This document shows positions 1 to 8,319 of a stretch of 16,819 nt of DNA, one piece after another. Position 1 is the first letter of the stretch; the number at the start of each line of letters is the position of its first letter. Under the pieces are notes generated by a model. The model worked only from the letters and a program-made list of their open reading frames with translations. It was not told where the DNA came from and made no database searches. This DNA comes from Clostridiales bacterium. GTDB lineage: Bacteria > Bacillota > Clostridia > Christensenellales > UBA3700. The stretch spans positions 240,954 to 257,772 of the forward strand of contig JAAVHQ010000009.1 of the NCBI GenBank assembly GCA_014799645.1, in the 5' to 3' direction. The translations under genes and the position numbers were made by a program.

Positions 1-986
1 TTCTTAATATCTTCTCTTCGCTTTTCCATACTGTCGAAATTTATCTTGCAAAGAGCGAGTTTTGTGACCATAAGCTCGTTTTTATCTGAAAAATCGCTGT
101 GGCGGTAGTTGCCGAAAATTACCACGTTGTCCCCTTCGGCAAGCGAATCAAGGCAAGTCACAAAGCCTGTGCCGTGGTCGTCCTCGTGCTTTTTCGCCTT
201 ACGCAATTTGGCAAAATACAAGCAATCCATCTTGCCAGTCGTGTCGTCAATGGTGAATTTGAAAAGTATCTTTTTGAGCCGTCTGTCGGGCGATTCTTTA
301 TCCACTATGTTTATTCTCTTGACTTCGCCCACTCTACCGCATACGCAAATACCGTCCATTTCTTTCTTGTATTTGTCGATATAACGCGGTTTTCTGCCGA
401 TATCCTTGCCTATGTAATAGTGATAGTCGCCTATAATGTCAATCTCTCCAATGTCGACGTACTTGATGTTCTCCCTGTCTTCGAGCAACTTTTCAGCGTC
501 AACCGTGCGAGAAACGTTTATCCGCACGACTACTTTGTCCGAACAGTTTTGAGAATAAATGAATTTTGCCAACTTGTCCTTAAAGCCGCTGTTTTCGCAG
601 TAATGAATTACAGGACTTGACATATAAAGGTCGATTACAATCTTCTTTCCCTCGAAATTTATTTGAGTAAGCGACGCGTCGTATTGGCTTGTCAAAGTCT
701 GATATTTTGAGGAAATAAAGGAAATGACCTGCTTGGCAATAGCCTCTTTATTGAGCCTGTTTTTGACAAAAGCAATCTTCAAAGAAAAGGTTTCTGGGAT
801 TTGCGTTCTGCAAAAATCCTCCACCACTTTTTTATCCTCGTCGGTAAACTTATCGTCGGAAATATCTTCGGGAAGAAGGCATACGAGAGAAAGCGAACTC
901 GTGCCTATGTCAAGGTTGAGTTTGCTTATTCTCAAAAATTCATATTTGTTGCCGGTTGCTTGGTTTAGCTTGTCAATGAACTGCAT
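1..986 (-). CDS. polC: PolC-type DNA polymerase III alpha subunit, N-terminal part (cut by window edge)
   Basis: The frame is open without a stop from the ATG at 986 to the window edge, giving 328 codons of a protein that is normally about 1400 residues. PolC is the replicative DNA polymerase with built-in 3'-5' exonuclease of low-GC Gram-positives. Only the N-terminal region and an OB-fold-like domain are visible. The latter runs from about residue 212 to 310: a strand around GICVCGRVGEV, then KKILFKFTIDDTTGKMDCL, then NVVIFGNYRH. The PHP, exonuclease and polymerase parts lie outside. The start is preceded by GGAAGAGG close to the ATG, and no better upstream start exists after the ispG stop 27 bases away. 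The call rests on this OB segment and on the ispG-polC gene order usual in Bacillota. PolC rather than DnaE fits the long N-terminal region before the OB fold. It is probably the last gene of the frr operon. Confidence 0.85.
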   Translation of the reverse strand, partial: MQFIDKLNQATGNKYEFLRISKLNLDIGTSSLSLVCLLPEDISDDKFTDEDKKVVEDFCRTQIPETFSLKIAFVKNRLNKEAIAKQVISFISSKYQTLTSQYDASLTQINFEGKKIVIDLYMSSPVIHYCENSGFKDKLAKFIYSQNCSDKVVVRINVSRTVDAEKLLEDRENIKYVDIGEIDIIGDYHYYIGKDIGRKPRYIDKYKKEMDGICVCGRVGEVKRINIVDKESPDRRLKKILFKFTIDDTTGKMDCLYFAKLRKAKKHEDDHGTGFVTCLDSLAEGDNVVIFGNYRHSDFSDKNELMVTKLALCKINFDSMEKRREDIK

Positions 987-1013
987 TTTCCTCTTCCGTG
1001 TCGGTTTTATATG

Positions 1014-2045
1014 TTAATATTGCAAAATATACTTTTTCAGCGTAGGCAAAATCATAGAGTTGTCGACGGTCTCGACGTACTTAGAATCAACGAAGATTGC
1101 CGACTTATCTTTGCCACCCGCTACGCCTAAGTTTGCGCCTTGCGATTCTCCTATCCCGTTGACTACGCAGCCCATGACCGCTACTTTCAATGGTTTTGCA
1201 ATGTCCTTACACATTTCTTCCACTTGCTCGGCAAGGGCTTTGACCTCGATATTGGTACGCGCGCAAGTCGGACAGGATATAATCTCGCAATACGGCTTGT
1301 CGTATCTATCGCACGCTTTGAGAATGTCCTTTGCCGTCTCCACTTCCTTGACGGGGTCGTCGCTCAACGATACTCTAATCGTATCTCCTATGCCGTCGCA
1401 CAACAAAGAGCCTATACCGATGGCAGACTTTACGACGCCCGTATGGTAAATCCCCGCTTCGGTAACGCCTAAATGCAAAGGATAATCGCAAGCCTTGTCA
1501 AGAAGTCTGTACGTGTCAATCATCACTTTAACGTTGGAAGATTTTGCGGAAATGACTATGTCGTAGAAATTGCATTTTTCAAGTACGGATACGTATTCCA
1601 ACGCGCTGTCGCGCATAGCTATCGCCAATGGCTTGGACTTGTGAGCGTCGTCCAAAGAACCGCCGTTGACGCCTATTCTTAGCGCAATTTTTCTCTCTTT
1701 GAGGTAATCGGCAAGATATTTCGCTTTGTCTACTCCGCCGATATTGCCGGGGTTTATTCTAATTTTGCTTACTCCCGCATCCGCGGACATAAGCGCAAGT
1801 TTGTGCGAAAAATGTATATCTGCAATTATCGGAACGGATACGCTCTTGACAATTTCTTTCATGGCAATAGCGCTCTTTTCGTCGGGTACGGAACACCTGA
1901 CAAGTTGACATCCTGCCTCTTGCAACCTATTGATTTGAGCAATCGTAGCGTCAATATCGTCGGTCTTTGTGTTGGTCATAGATTGTATACTGACGGAAGA
2001 ATTGCCTATATTGACGTTTCCGACAGCAACCGTTCGCTTTGCCAT
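1014..2045 (-). CDS. ispG: 4-hydroxy-3-methylbut-2-enyl diphosphate synthase (flavodoxin/ferredoxin-dependent)
   Basis: This is the sixth enzyme of the MEP isoprenoid pathway: it reductively opens 2-C-methyl-D-erythritol 2,4-cyclodiphosphate to HMBPP with a [4Fe-4S] cluster. The 343-residue length fits the short bacterial form with a TIM barrel followed directly by the reductase-like domain, without the plant-type insertion. Cluster ligands are visible as C258 and C261 in SCPTCART and C293 in MGCVVNGIGE, with the conserved glutamate E300 behind. The N-terminus carries the typical SVSIQSMTNTKT segment and the IRINPGN barrel motif (about 95-101). The ATG at 2045 has GAGGG four bases upstream. 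It lies 32 bases after rseP and 27 before polC, in the same run as dxr, another enzyme of the pathway. Nothing looks damaged. Confidence 0.96.
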   Translation of the reverse strand: MAKRTVAVGNVNIGNSSVSIQSMTNTKTDDIDATIAQINRLQEAGCQLVRCSVPDEKSAIAMKEIVKSVSVPIIADIHFSHKLALMSADAGVSKIRINPGNIGGVDKAKYLADYLKERKIALRIGVNGGSLDDAHKSKPLAIAMRDSALEYVSVLEKCNFYDIVISAKSSNVKVMIDTYRLLDKACDYPLHLGVTEAGIYHTGVVKSAIGIGSLLCDGIGDTIRVSLSDDPVKEVETAKDILKACDRYDKPYCEIISCPTCARTNIEVKALAEQVEEMCKDIAKPLKVAVMGCVVNGIGESQGANLGVAGGKDKSAIFVDSKYVETVDNSMILPTLKKYILQY

Positions 2046-2077
2046 ATATCCCTCGTAAATTTTAGTCTAATTATATT

Positions 2078-3199
2078 TTAGCCGAAAAAGTGAACTAAAT
2101 CAAGTATTATCGCAAGCGCAAACAAAACGATTAGTCCCACAAAGTGTATCGTGCCTTCGATTTTGCGATTAAGCGGTTTTCTTCTGATGCCCTCTATTAT
2201 TGCAAATATAATTCGCGATCCGTCGAGCGCGGGCAATGGCAAGATGTTCATAATGCCGATTGACATTGACAATATACAAAAACCGTAAATTATCGCAGGT
2301 ATGCCTGCTTGAACGAGTTGCGCAAGCGAGAATATTGCCGTTGCCGTTCCGCCCATAGATTCGCCAACGCTGATTGCGCCGTTGAAAATCTGCTTGACGG
2401 AATTGACTGTTACTCTCAAAACGTCGTAGCCGAACGCCGCTCCGTGAGTAAAGGCTTGCCCTGCCGAGAGTTTTTGCACGCTGTACGAACCCATAGATAT
2501 GCCCAAACCTTTGTTGGTGCTGACCTGCTCGCCGCTTTCCGTATCGGTAACGTAATAATGCTTTTGGACGTTGAGCGTCTGCTTTGCGCCGTCTCTTATT
2601 ACGACGATTTCGATATTGTCATCCTCTTTGCCTATCAATGAAGAAAGGCGGTTGTATTCAAGAAGAGAATAACAATTCTTACCGTTTACGGAAAGAATAA
2701 TATCGCCTTCTTGAAGTTGTTGAGAACCTTCTATCAGCGTATAACTGCCGTCTTCAACGTACTCAACGTGCTGATAAGCGTTGCCAACAACGGGAAAATA
2801 TTCGCCGTACGCCGAGAAGAATATCGTAATTACTATGAATGCGGATAGGAAATTAAAGCCTGCTCCTGCGAAAAGCACGATAATGCGTTGCCATACGGGA
2901 CGTTTATTAAAGTCGCCGTCGCTTTCGCCCTCTTCATCCTCTCCCGCAAAAGAACAAAATCCGCCGAGCGGAACGGCTCTCACCGAGAATACCTCGCCCG
3001 ACTTCTTGTTGGTCTTACTGAAAAGTTTAGGTCCAAATCCTATTGAAAACTCATTAATTTTGAATTTGAAAATCTTACCGAAAGTATAATGTCCCAACTC
3101 GTGCAACATTATCATTAGCATAAGACATAAAAGGGCGACTAAAAAATATCCTACCCATTTCAATACTTCAAGTCCGCTTACCGCCAAACACAATACCAT
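2078..3199 (-). CDS. rseP: RIP metalloprotease, site-2 protease family (RseP/RasP-like)
   Basis: This is an intramembrane zinc metalloprotease that makes the second cut of membrane-bound anti-sigma factors and clears remnant signal peptides in the cytoplasmic membrane. The zinc motif HELGH is at residues 33-37 in the first membrane helix. A second helix follows at about 105-130. One PDZ-like domain spans about 140-215 and contains EGDIILSVNGK. The third catalytic element PALDG is at 323-327 in a C-terminal helix, and a last helix covers about 352-368. The acidic loop EDEEGESDGD near residue 87 sits before NKRPVWQR, as usual in Gram-positive homologues. Length 373 with a single PDZ is within the family range. 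Its Shine-Dalgarno GAGG overlaps the last codon and stop of dxr, so the two are probably translationally coupled. Confidence 0.94.
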   Translation of the reverse strand: MVLCLAVSGLEVLKWVGYFLVALLCLMLMIMLHELGHYTFGKIFKFKINEFSIGFGPKLFSKTNKKSGEVFSVRAVPLGGFCSFAGEDEEGESDGDFNKRPVWQRIIVLFAGAGFNFLSAFIVITIFFSAYGEYFPVVGNAYQHVEYVEDGSYTLIEGSQQLQEGDIILSVNGKNCYSLLEYNRLSSLIGKEDDNIEIVVIRDGAKQTLNVQKHYYVTDTESGEQVSTNKGLGISMGSYSVQKLSAGQAFTHGAAFGYDVLRVTVNSVKQIFNGAISVGESMGGTATAIFSLAQLVQAGIPAIIYGFCILSMSIGIMNILPLPALDGSRIIFAIIEGIRRKPLNRKIEGTIHFVGLIVLFALAIILDLVHFFG

Positions 3200-3201
3200 T
3201 T

Positions 3202-4335
3202 TTACCTCTTATTGATAAGGTCTTCGACAAAAGTCCTTACCGCTCCGTCAATTTCGTAGATTTGCTCTTCGCTCTCTATCCGTTGTCCTTGATAGAACTT
3301 GTCAAGCGCAAGTCTTATATAATATGGTATGTCGTAGAATTTAATTTTATTATCCAAATATGCTTTTACGAGAATCTCGTTGGAAGCGTTCATAATCAAA
3401 GGCGCAATTCCCTTTTCTTTTGCGCAATACTTGGCTATCGCAAGACATGGGAATCTATCCTCGTCCGCATCTTCAAATGTAAGCGATTTGCCTATAAAAT
3501 CGTATTTTTGGAAAGCGTAGTCGCCTCTCTCGGGATATAGCAAAGCGATTTGTATCGGCAATCTCATATCGGGATAACTCATCTGCGCAATCACGCTTCC
3601 GTCCGCATATTCTACCATACTATGTACTACGCTTTGTCTATGGACAAGCACTTTTATGTCGTCGACGTCTACTCCGAACAAGTGCATTGCCTCGATAATT
3701 TCCAATCCCTTGTTCATAAGCGTCGCGCTGTCAATCGTGACTTTTGCTCCCATATCCCAATTAGGATGTTTGAGCGCGTCGCACGCTTTTGCGTCTTCCA
3801 ACTGCGTTTTCGTCCAATCTCTGAATGCTCCGCCGCTCGCGGTAAGAAGTATCTTGGACAAATTCTTTTCGCCGATACACTGCCAAATTGCGCTATGTTC
3901 GCTATCCACGGGAAGTATTTCCACTCCCTTTTTCTTAGCAAAAGGCATAACGAGTTCTCCGCCCGCGACCAAAGTTTCTTTATTCGCAAGCGCAATAGTA
4001 TTACCTGCGTTTATCGCCTTAATCGTAGGTTTAAGTCCGCTTATGCCCACGAGCGCGTTGAGAAGCACGTCGACTTTGATTTCCGCCAACTTGCAAATTC
4101 CCTCTTCGCCTATAAGTACTTGAATATTTGGAAAAGAACTCTTAATCTCATCCGCCAAATCGCAATCAAGTACTGCGACAAATTTAGGCGAATACTTACG
4201 GATTTGCTCGATTATAAGATTATTGGAATTACAACACAAGCCGACAACCTCGAATTTATTCTCATAGGCGTCGACTACTTCCAAGGCTTGTCTGCCGATA
4301 GAACCTGTACTTCCTAATATCGTCAATCTTTTCAT
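3202..4335 (-). CDS. dxr: 1-deoxy-D-xylulose 5-phosphate reductoisomerase
   Basis: Dxr makes 2-C-methyl-D-erythritol 4-phosphate from DXP with NADPH, the first committed step of the MEP pathway. The Rossmann nucleotide motif GSTGSIG is at residues 8-14. ALANKETLVAGGE lies at about 115-127. Metal ligands are D144 and E146 in PVDSEHSA and E212 in LMNKGLE, with the substrate-binding TASGGAFRD segment at about 165-173. The flexible-loop region HPNWDMGAKVTIDSATLMN is intact, so the enzyme should be active. The 377-residue length is normal. The ATG at 4335 lies only 9 bases after the cdsA stop and shows no recognisable Shine-Dalgarno, which suggests coupling to cdsA translation. Only two bases separate its stop from the rseP start. 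Confidence 0.96.
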   Translation of the reverse strand: MKRLTILGSTGSIGRQALEVVDAYENKFEVVGLCCNSNNLIIEQIRKYSPKFVAVLDCDLADEIKSSFPNIQVLIGEEGICKLAEIKVDVLLNALVGISGLKPTIKAINAGNTIALANKETLVAGGELVMPFAKKKGVEILPVDSEHSAIWQCIGEKNLSKILLTASGGAFRDWTKTQLEDAKACDALKHPNWDMGAKVTIDSATLMNKGLEIIEAMHLFGVDVDDIKVLVHRQSVVHSMVEYADGSVIAQMSYPDMRLPIQIALLYPERGDYAFQKYDFIGKSLTFEDADEDRFPCLAIAKYCAKEKGIAPLIMNASNEILVKAYLDNKIKFYDIPYYIRLALDKFYQGQRIESEEQIYEIDGAVRTFVEDLINKR

Positions 4336-4344
4336 ATATGTAAA

Positions 4345-5229
4345 TTATAGAGCGTTTACCGCTGAAATTACGCTGATAAGCAAAAGTACGATTGGCAACG
4401 TAAAGATAATGCTATCCAATCTGTCCATTATTCCGCCGTGACCGGGGAAAATCTTGCCGAAGTCCTTAATACCCGCTTGTCTTTTAATCCAACTTGCGCC
4501 CAAATCGCCGAGTTCGCTCAATACTCCGCCGATTAAGCCCACGGCAACGTAAATTCCTGCCGACGCGCCCAACGAATTTGTAAGTTTGAGAAGTCCGACG
4601 TTGGCGAAATTGACAAATACTCCCGTTACGTCAAAGAGTACGAACACGAGCATTGCGCCGATTATTCCGCCCAATACTCCGCCGATTGCTCCGCTTATAG
4701 TCTTTTTTGGACTTATGTTCGGACATAGTTTTTTGCCCTTGAAAGTAATACCAACAAAGTACGCCATTGTGTCTGTCATAATAGGTATGAGCAACGCAAG
4801 CAATATACCGAGAAGTCCGTATTTGCTGTGGTTTATCAACACCAGCGTGGAAAAAATGCCCAATGGATACATTAAAATAAATGCCGTCGAGAGCAAATCT
4901 TTGAGAGTGAATTTATGTATCAACGTGAATTCTATGATTGCAATCATAAGCGAAAGAGCAAGCGCAATGACAATGCCGAGCTCGCCTTTGTCGAGCGTCT
5001 TCTCAAATAGCAATATCAACGGATAAATTATTATGCATCCGCTTATAAGACTTCCCTTTATCGCATTGTATTCGGCTTTTTTGAACGCTTGAGCCATTTC
5101 GTATACGCCTACGCAACAAATTGCCACGGCAATGATATCTGCGAACTCGACGTATACTTGTCTTAGTCCCAAAATCGTACCGAAGACAACTGCGAGCAAT
5201 ACGAGAGCGGTAAGTATTCTCTTCAACAT
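4345..5229 (-). CDS. cdsA: Phosphatidate cytidylyltransferase (CDP-diacylglycerol synthase)
   Basis: CdsA converts phosphatidic acid and CTP into CDP-diacylglycerol, the precursor of phosphatidylglycerol and related lipids. It is a polytopic membrane enzyme; roughly eight hydrophobic segments are visible over 294 residues. The family signature near the C-terminus is complete at about 240-272: LGDLGASWIKR, then KDFGKIFPGHGGIMDRLDS, with the acidic and lysine/arginine residues of the Mg/CTP site. A cytoplasmic loop around 163-180 holds KGKKLCPNISPKKTISG, another conserved element. The start codon overlaps the uppS stop in a TAATG arrangement, and a strong GGAGGAG sits inside the end of uppS. 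uppS-cdsA-dxr-rseP is a common Bacillota order. Confidence 0.95.
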   Translation of the reverse strand: MLKRILTALVLLAVVFGTILGLRQVYVEFADIIAVAICCVGVYEMAQAFKKAEYNAIKGSLISGCIIIYPLILLFEKTLDKGELGIVIALALSLMIAIIEFTLIHKFTLKDLLSTAFILMYPLGIFSTLVLINHSKYGLLGILLALLIPIMTDTMAYFVGITFKGKKLCPNISPKKTISGAIGGVLGGIIGAMLVFVLFDVTGVFVNFANVGLLKLTNSLGASAGIYVAVGLIGGVLSELGDLGASWIKRQAGIKDFGKIFPGHGGIMDRLDSIIFTLPIVLLLISVISAVNAL

Positions 5230-5924
5230 TATTTCACTCCTCCAAATCTTCTGTCTCGCTTGGAATACTCTTCGAGAATTTCACTCAAAGTATCCTTATC
5301 AAAATCAGGCCAGTATTTGTCTATAAACATCAATTCGCTGTAAGCGCACTGCCAGAGCATAAAGTTGCTCAACCTCTTCTCTCCGCTCGATCTTACCAAC
5401 AAGTCAAGCGGCGGAAGTCCTGCCGTGTATAAACAGTCTTCGAGCATTTGCTCGTCGATTTCTCTCATTCCCGACTGCAAAATCTTGTTCACCGCTCTCG
5501 TAATTTCCTGCTTAGCGCCGTAATTCAAAGCGATATTTACTATTGTGCCGGTATTGTTTTTGCTTACGTCAATTACTTTCTTGATTGCATTTTGAGTAGA
5601 TTTAGGCAGTTGAGTTAAGTCTCCGCTAAAACGTACTCTAAATCCCGAATCAGCGTACTTTTTGAGTTCCTTTTTGGCAAACTGCGTAATCAAAGAAAAC
5701 AAAAATTTGATTTCCGCTTGCGGTCTAGACCAATTCTCGCAGGAAAAAGCGTAGACGCTGACTACTTCTATTCCTTTTTCGGCGCACGCCTGCACAACCG
5801 TTTTGAGAGCCTCCGCGCCTTGTCTGTGTCCATCGCTTCTGGATAATCCTCGCTCGGAAGCCCAACGTCCGTTGCCGTCCATAATAAAAGCGATGTGTCT
5901 TGGAATTTTCAACTGCTTTTCCAT
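5229..5924 (-). CDS. uppS: Isoprenyl transferase, undecaprenyl diphosphate synthase
   Basis: UppS condenses isopentenyl diphosphate onto farnesyl diphosphate in cis to make the C55 lipid carrier for peptidoglycan and wall polymers. The catalytic motif IMDGNGRWA is at residues 14-22 with the essential aspartate D16. GHRQGAE follows at about 32-38, and NYG is near 134. The substrate-binding segment DLLVRSSGEKRLSNFMLWQ lies at 174-192, with the C-terminal WPDF near 205. The SSGE variant of the more usual TGGE or SGGE still keeps the arginine and glutamate. Length 231 is at the short end of normal. A GAGG lies six bases before the ATG. It stands 76 bases after frr and overlaps cdsA by one base. 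Confidence 0.95.
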   Translation of the reverse strand: MEKQLKIPRHIAFIMDGNGRWASERGLSRSDGHRQGAEALKTVVQACAEKGIEVVSVYAFSCENWSRPQAEIKFLFSLITQFAKKELKKYADSGFRVRFSGDLTQLPKSTQNAIKKVIDVSKNNTGTIVNIALNYGAKQEITRAVNKILQSGMREIDEQMLEDCLYTAGLPPLDLLVRSSGEKRLSNFMLWQCAYSELMFIDKYWPDFDKDTLSEILEEYSKRDRRFGGVK

Positions 5925-6000
5925 AAGTTCCTCAAAATTGACAGCAAGCAGACGTCAATCCGCTTGCAATCGGTTTTGTAATATGTAAACTTCCCTATAA

Positions 6001-6576
6001 TTAAACGGAAAGAATCTCTTGCTCTTTTTCCTTGCTCATCTTGTCGACGATATCGATTTGTTCGGCAAGTTTCTTGTCGACGTCTTTTTCGTAAAGACTA
6101 GCCTCGTCCTCGGAAATCAAACTATCCTTTTTGAATTTTTTAATAGAATCGTTGATATCTCTACGCGCATTTCTCAAAGCAACCTTCGTATTTTCTGCCG
6201 TAGCGCGCAATCCCTTGCAAAGTTCCTTTCTTCTCTCTTGTGTAAGTTCGGGGAAAATCATTCTGATTACTTTGCCGTCGTTGTTGGGGGTAATACCCGT
6301 ATTTGCGGCGATTATCGCTTTTTCGACCTCTTTAAGAATAGACGTATCCCATACCGTAATCATCAATACTCTTGCCTCGGGGGTCTGAATATTGCCGATT
6401 TGTTTCAAAGGCGTGGGTACTCCGTAATAATCTACGACGATTTTGTCTAATATGTGCGGATTTGCTCTGCCCGCTTTAATATTGTTGAATTCATATTGAA
6501 GGCTGGAAATACTCTTGTCCATCTTTGTCTCGAACTCGTCGAATGCTTCCAAAATCTCTATCTGCTCGTAAGCCAT
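6001..6576 (-). CDS. frr: Ribosome recycling factor
   Basis: RRF works with EF-G to split the post-termination ribosome. The 191-residue protein shows the family marks: KAGRANP near residue 34, VDYYGVPTPLKQIGNI at about 48-63, PELTQERRKEL near 109-119 and RNARRD near 134. It also has the lysine/glutamate-rich three-helix tail. It is a few residues longer at the N-terminus than the usual 185. The ATG at 6576 is preceded by AAGGAG at good spacing. A consensus promoter lies directly upstream at 6606-6634, so frr probably heads its own transcript leading into uppS-cdsA-dxr-rseP-ispG-polC. In most Bacillota frr directly follows pyrH; here a membrane protein gene and about 130 AT-rich bases separate them. 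Confidence 0.96.
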   Translation of the reverse strand: MAYEQIEILEAFDEFETKMDKSISSLQYEFNNIKAGRANPHILDKIVVDYYGVPTPLKQIGNIQTPEARVLMITVWDTSILKEVEKAIIAANTGITPNNDGKVIRMIFPELTQERRKELCKGLRATAENTKVALRNARRDINDSIKKFKKDSLISEDEASLYEKDVDKKLAEQIDIVDKMSKEKEQEILSV

Positions 6577-6605
6577 AATGTTTCTCCTTAAATTTTGCTA
6601 TCATA

Positions 6606-6634
6606 ATTATATCAAAAGTTGGCACTAAACACAA
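6606..6634 (-). promoter_or_regulatory. Sigma-A type promoter of the frr-uppS-cdsA-dxr-rseP-ispG-polC run
   Basis: On the minus strand a -35 TTGTGT (6629-6634) is followed after 17 bases by a perfect -10 TATAAT (6606-6611). TGA stands directly before it, giving an extended -10. Transcription would start near 6599, about 22 bases ahead of the frr ATG. Seen in sequence; activity is inferred. Confidence 0.8.
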
Positions 6635-6708
6635 TGCTTTTTATAATTTTTTATCCGTATTTATTATATATTATAAATTTTTTACATTAAATGCGCTTTG
6701 TATACCGC

Positions 6709-7542
6709 TCATTTCAATAGACTTTCAGACTCTTTCAATTCTTCTTCTGTCACGATTTTTGCTCTACTGCCGCCTAATACTGCTATCTTGACGTCGTCGC
6801 CCGTCTCGTAAAAATCTTTCGTATACGCGTTGTAGTCTTTTCCGTTGGCGGTGATCACAACCCTATACGTAACGTCTACTACTCTTGAAATAGGATGACG
6901 ACTACCGACGGATACGCTCTTCGTACTCGAAAGAAAACAGTGTTTTACTTTGCCGTCAAGGACTTCTCTTTTTTTAGATCCGGTGTATACCTTCGCGCTC
7001 GTCGACACTTTTTCGCTAATAAACTTGCATATAGCGGATATTATAATCGTACCGACGAATAGTCCGAAACATATAAACATACCCAACTTGTTGCCAAAAA
7101 ATGCAAATATTAAGGCAAGAATTACGTTTGTCAGTAGAAATCCTAGGAATATCCAACCTAGTATTTTCACCGTAGTTGACGAATTGCGATATATATTTGC
7201 CGAATGATTGCCAACGTACTCGGCATTTTTTGTTCTATTTTCTATATAATTGTTGGAGGTATTTATTTCCGCAATATTCGAATACTCTTTTTCTATTTCG
7301 CTGACGTTGTCATCTTGCTCGTTGCCTTTGTCATTTTTCTTTACGCTTGCTCCGCCGGTTATCATAATGACTAAACCGACTCCGACAAGTATGACCATTG
7401 TAATAGGAAGTCCCAATGACATAATCATACTTCCTGCAAGAGCCAACGACTCATTTTGTGATCCGCCAATTATGATGAGCACAATTCCGGATATAAATAG
7501 AAGCGGAATTATTATCGCAACAGCTAAAACAAATTTTCTCAT
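6709..7542 (-). CDS. Hypothetical four-helix membrane protein with C-terminal beta-rich domain
   Basis: I do not recognise this 277-residue protein with certainty. Two hydrophobic segments lie at about 4-26 and 36-62. A polar, asparagine- and acid-rich linker covers 66-125, followed by two more membrane segments at about 127-149 and 153-175. A soluble tail runs from about 190 to the end. The tail (VLDGKVKH, DVTYRVVITANGKDYNAY, ETGDDVKIAVL) looks like a small beta-barrel with strand-G-D-x-V pattern, as in DUF3592 or NfeD-like tails; this is a resemblance only. The gene starts 10 bases after the pyrH stop but shows no Shine-Dalgarno, so it may be translated by coupling; a later start such as M39 cannot be excluded. 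It interrupts the usual pyrH-frr adjacency and looks more AT-rich than its neighbours. No catalytic motif is visible. Confidence 0.75.
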   Translation of the reverse strand: MRKFVLAVAIIIPLLFISGIVLIIIGGSQNESLALAGSMIMSLGLPITMVILVGVGLVIMITGGASVKKNDKGNEQDDNVSEIEKEYSNIAEINTSNNYIENRTKNAEYVGNHSANIYRNSSTTVKILGWIFLGFLLTNVILALIFAFFGNKLGMFICFGLFVGTIIISAICKFISEKVSTSAKVYTGSKKREVLDGKVKHCFLSSTKSVSVGSRHPISRVVDVTYRVVITANGKDYNAYTKDFYETGDDVKIAVLGGSRAKIVTEEELKESESLLK

Positions 7543-7552
7543 ATTAAACCAA

Positions 7553-8254
7553 TTAGTGAATTAACGTACCTATTCTTTCGCCGTTGACTGCTTTAAGAAG
7601 GCTATCTTCTTCTTTGAGAGCAAATGCGATAATTGGAATTTTGTTCTCCATACACAAAGTGATTGCCGTCGCGTCCATTGCTTGCAATCCGTCTTGGACT
7701 ACTTTCATATAACTGAGTTCGTCATATTTCTTTGCGTTGGGGTTCTTCTTGGGGTCGCTGTCGTATACGCCGTCAATGTTCTTGGCAAGCATAAGCACGT
7801 CGGCGTTGATTTCCGCCGCTCTGAGCGCAGCGCCCGTGTCGGTACTGAAAAACGGATTGCCCGTACCGCAAGCGAATATTACTACTCTGCCTTTTTCAAA
7901 GTGTCTCAACGCTTTTCTAAGGATATAAGGCTCGGCAATTCTCGTGATTGTCAATGCTGTCTGCACTCTACACGGTACTCCCGCCGCTTCCAAAGCGTCT
8001 TGAAGAGCCAAAGAGTTCATTACCGTAGCGAGCATACCCATGTGGTCAGCCGCCGATCTTTCCATATTAAGCGCCTGTCTACCGCGCCAGAAGTTACCGC
8101 CACCGATAATGATACCGATTTCCGTACCTTGCTCGAAAACTTTCTTGATTTGATTTACTACGTAAGCAACGATATTTTCGTCAATTCCGAAACCTTTCTC
8201 GCCTGCCAACGCTTCTCCGCTCAATTTGATAATCGCTCTTTTATACTTAGCCAT
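7553..8254 (-). CDS. pyrH: UMP kinase
   Basis: PyrH phosphorylates UMP to UDP in the cytoplasm, the entry to UTP and CTP. It belongs to the amino-acid-kinase fold, not the eukaryotic-type NMP kinases. Visible motifs are KLSGEAL (10-16), GGGNFWRG (51-58), DHMGMLATVMN (70-80), GTGNPFFSTDT (130-140) and the nucleotide-binding stretch DGVYDSDPKKNP (161-172). Length 233 is normal. The ATG at 8254 is preceded by AAGAGG and TTAGGA. It follows tsf after a terminator-like hairpin, and I find a TATAAT at about 8272-8277 without a good -35. It may therefore depend on readthrough from rpsB-tsf or on a weak promoter. The downstream membrane gene begins 10 bases after its stop. Confidence 0.96.
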   Translation of the reverse strand: MAKYKRAIIKLSGEALAGEKGFGIDENIVAYVVNQIKKVFEQGTEIGIIIGGGNFWRGRQALNMERSAADHMGMLATVMNSLALQDALEAAGVPCRVQTALTITRIAEPYILRKALRHFEKGRVVIFACGTGNPFFSTDTGAALRAAEINADVLMLAKNIDGVYDSDPKKNPNAKKYDELSYMKVVQDGLQAMDATAITLCMENKIPIIAFALKEEDSLLKAVNGERIGTLIH

Positions 8255-8280
8255 ATTCCTAATCCTCTTAATTATTATAT

Positions 8281-8310
8281 GAAAAAAGGAAAACGATTTG
8301 TTTTCCTTTT
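8281..8310 (-). terminator. Intrinsic terminator behind tsf
   Basis: On the minus strand an 11-base perfect stem (8300-8310 with 8284-8294) closes a five-base loop and runs into six T residues. The stem is A/T-rich at its base with a GG/CC core. It starts 10 bases after the tsf stop. Because the arms are A-rich and T-rich on both sides, it could also work in the plus direction. The weak stem makes partial readthrough into pyrH plausible. Confidence 0.75.
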
Positions 8311-8319
8311 AACTAACAA

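Noticed and set aside
3550..4317. A 255-codon plus-strand frame opposite dxr
   Set aside because: It is antisense to the fully conserved dxr and has no recognisable domain; a shadow frame.
6689..6714. Hairpin over the stop of the membrane protein gene
   Set aside because: Eight-base arms with one mismatch and a 10-base loop, but the minus-strand sequence after it is A-rich with no U-run, so I do not call a terminator.
8272..8277. TATAAT upstream of pyrH
   Set aside because: No acceptable -35 at 16-18 bases; it lies in an AT-rich stretch beside the hairpin where such a match is expected by chance.
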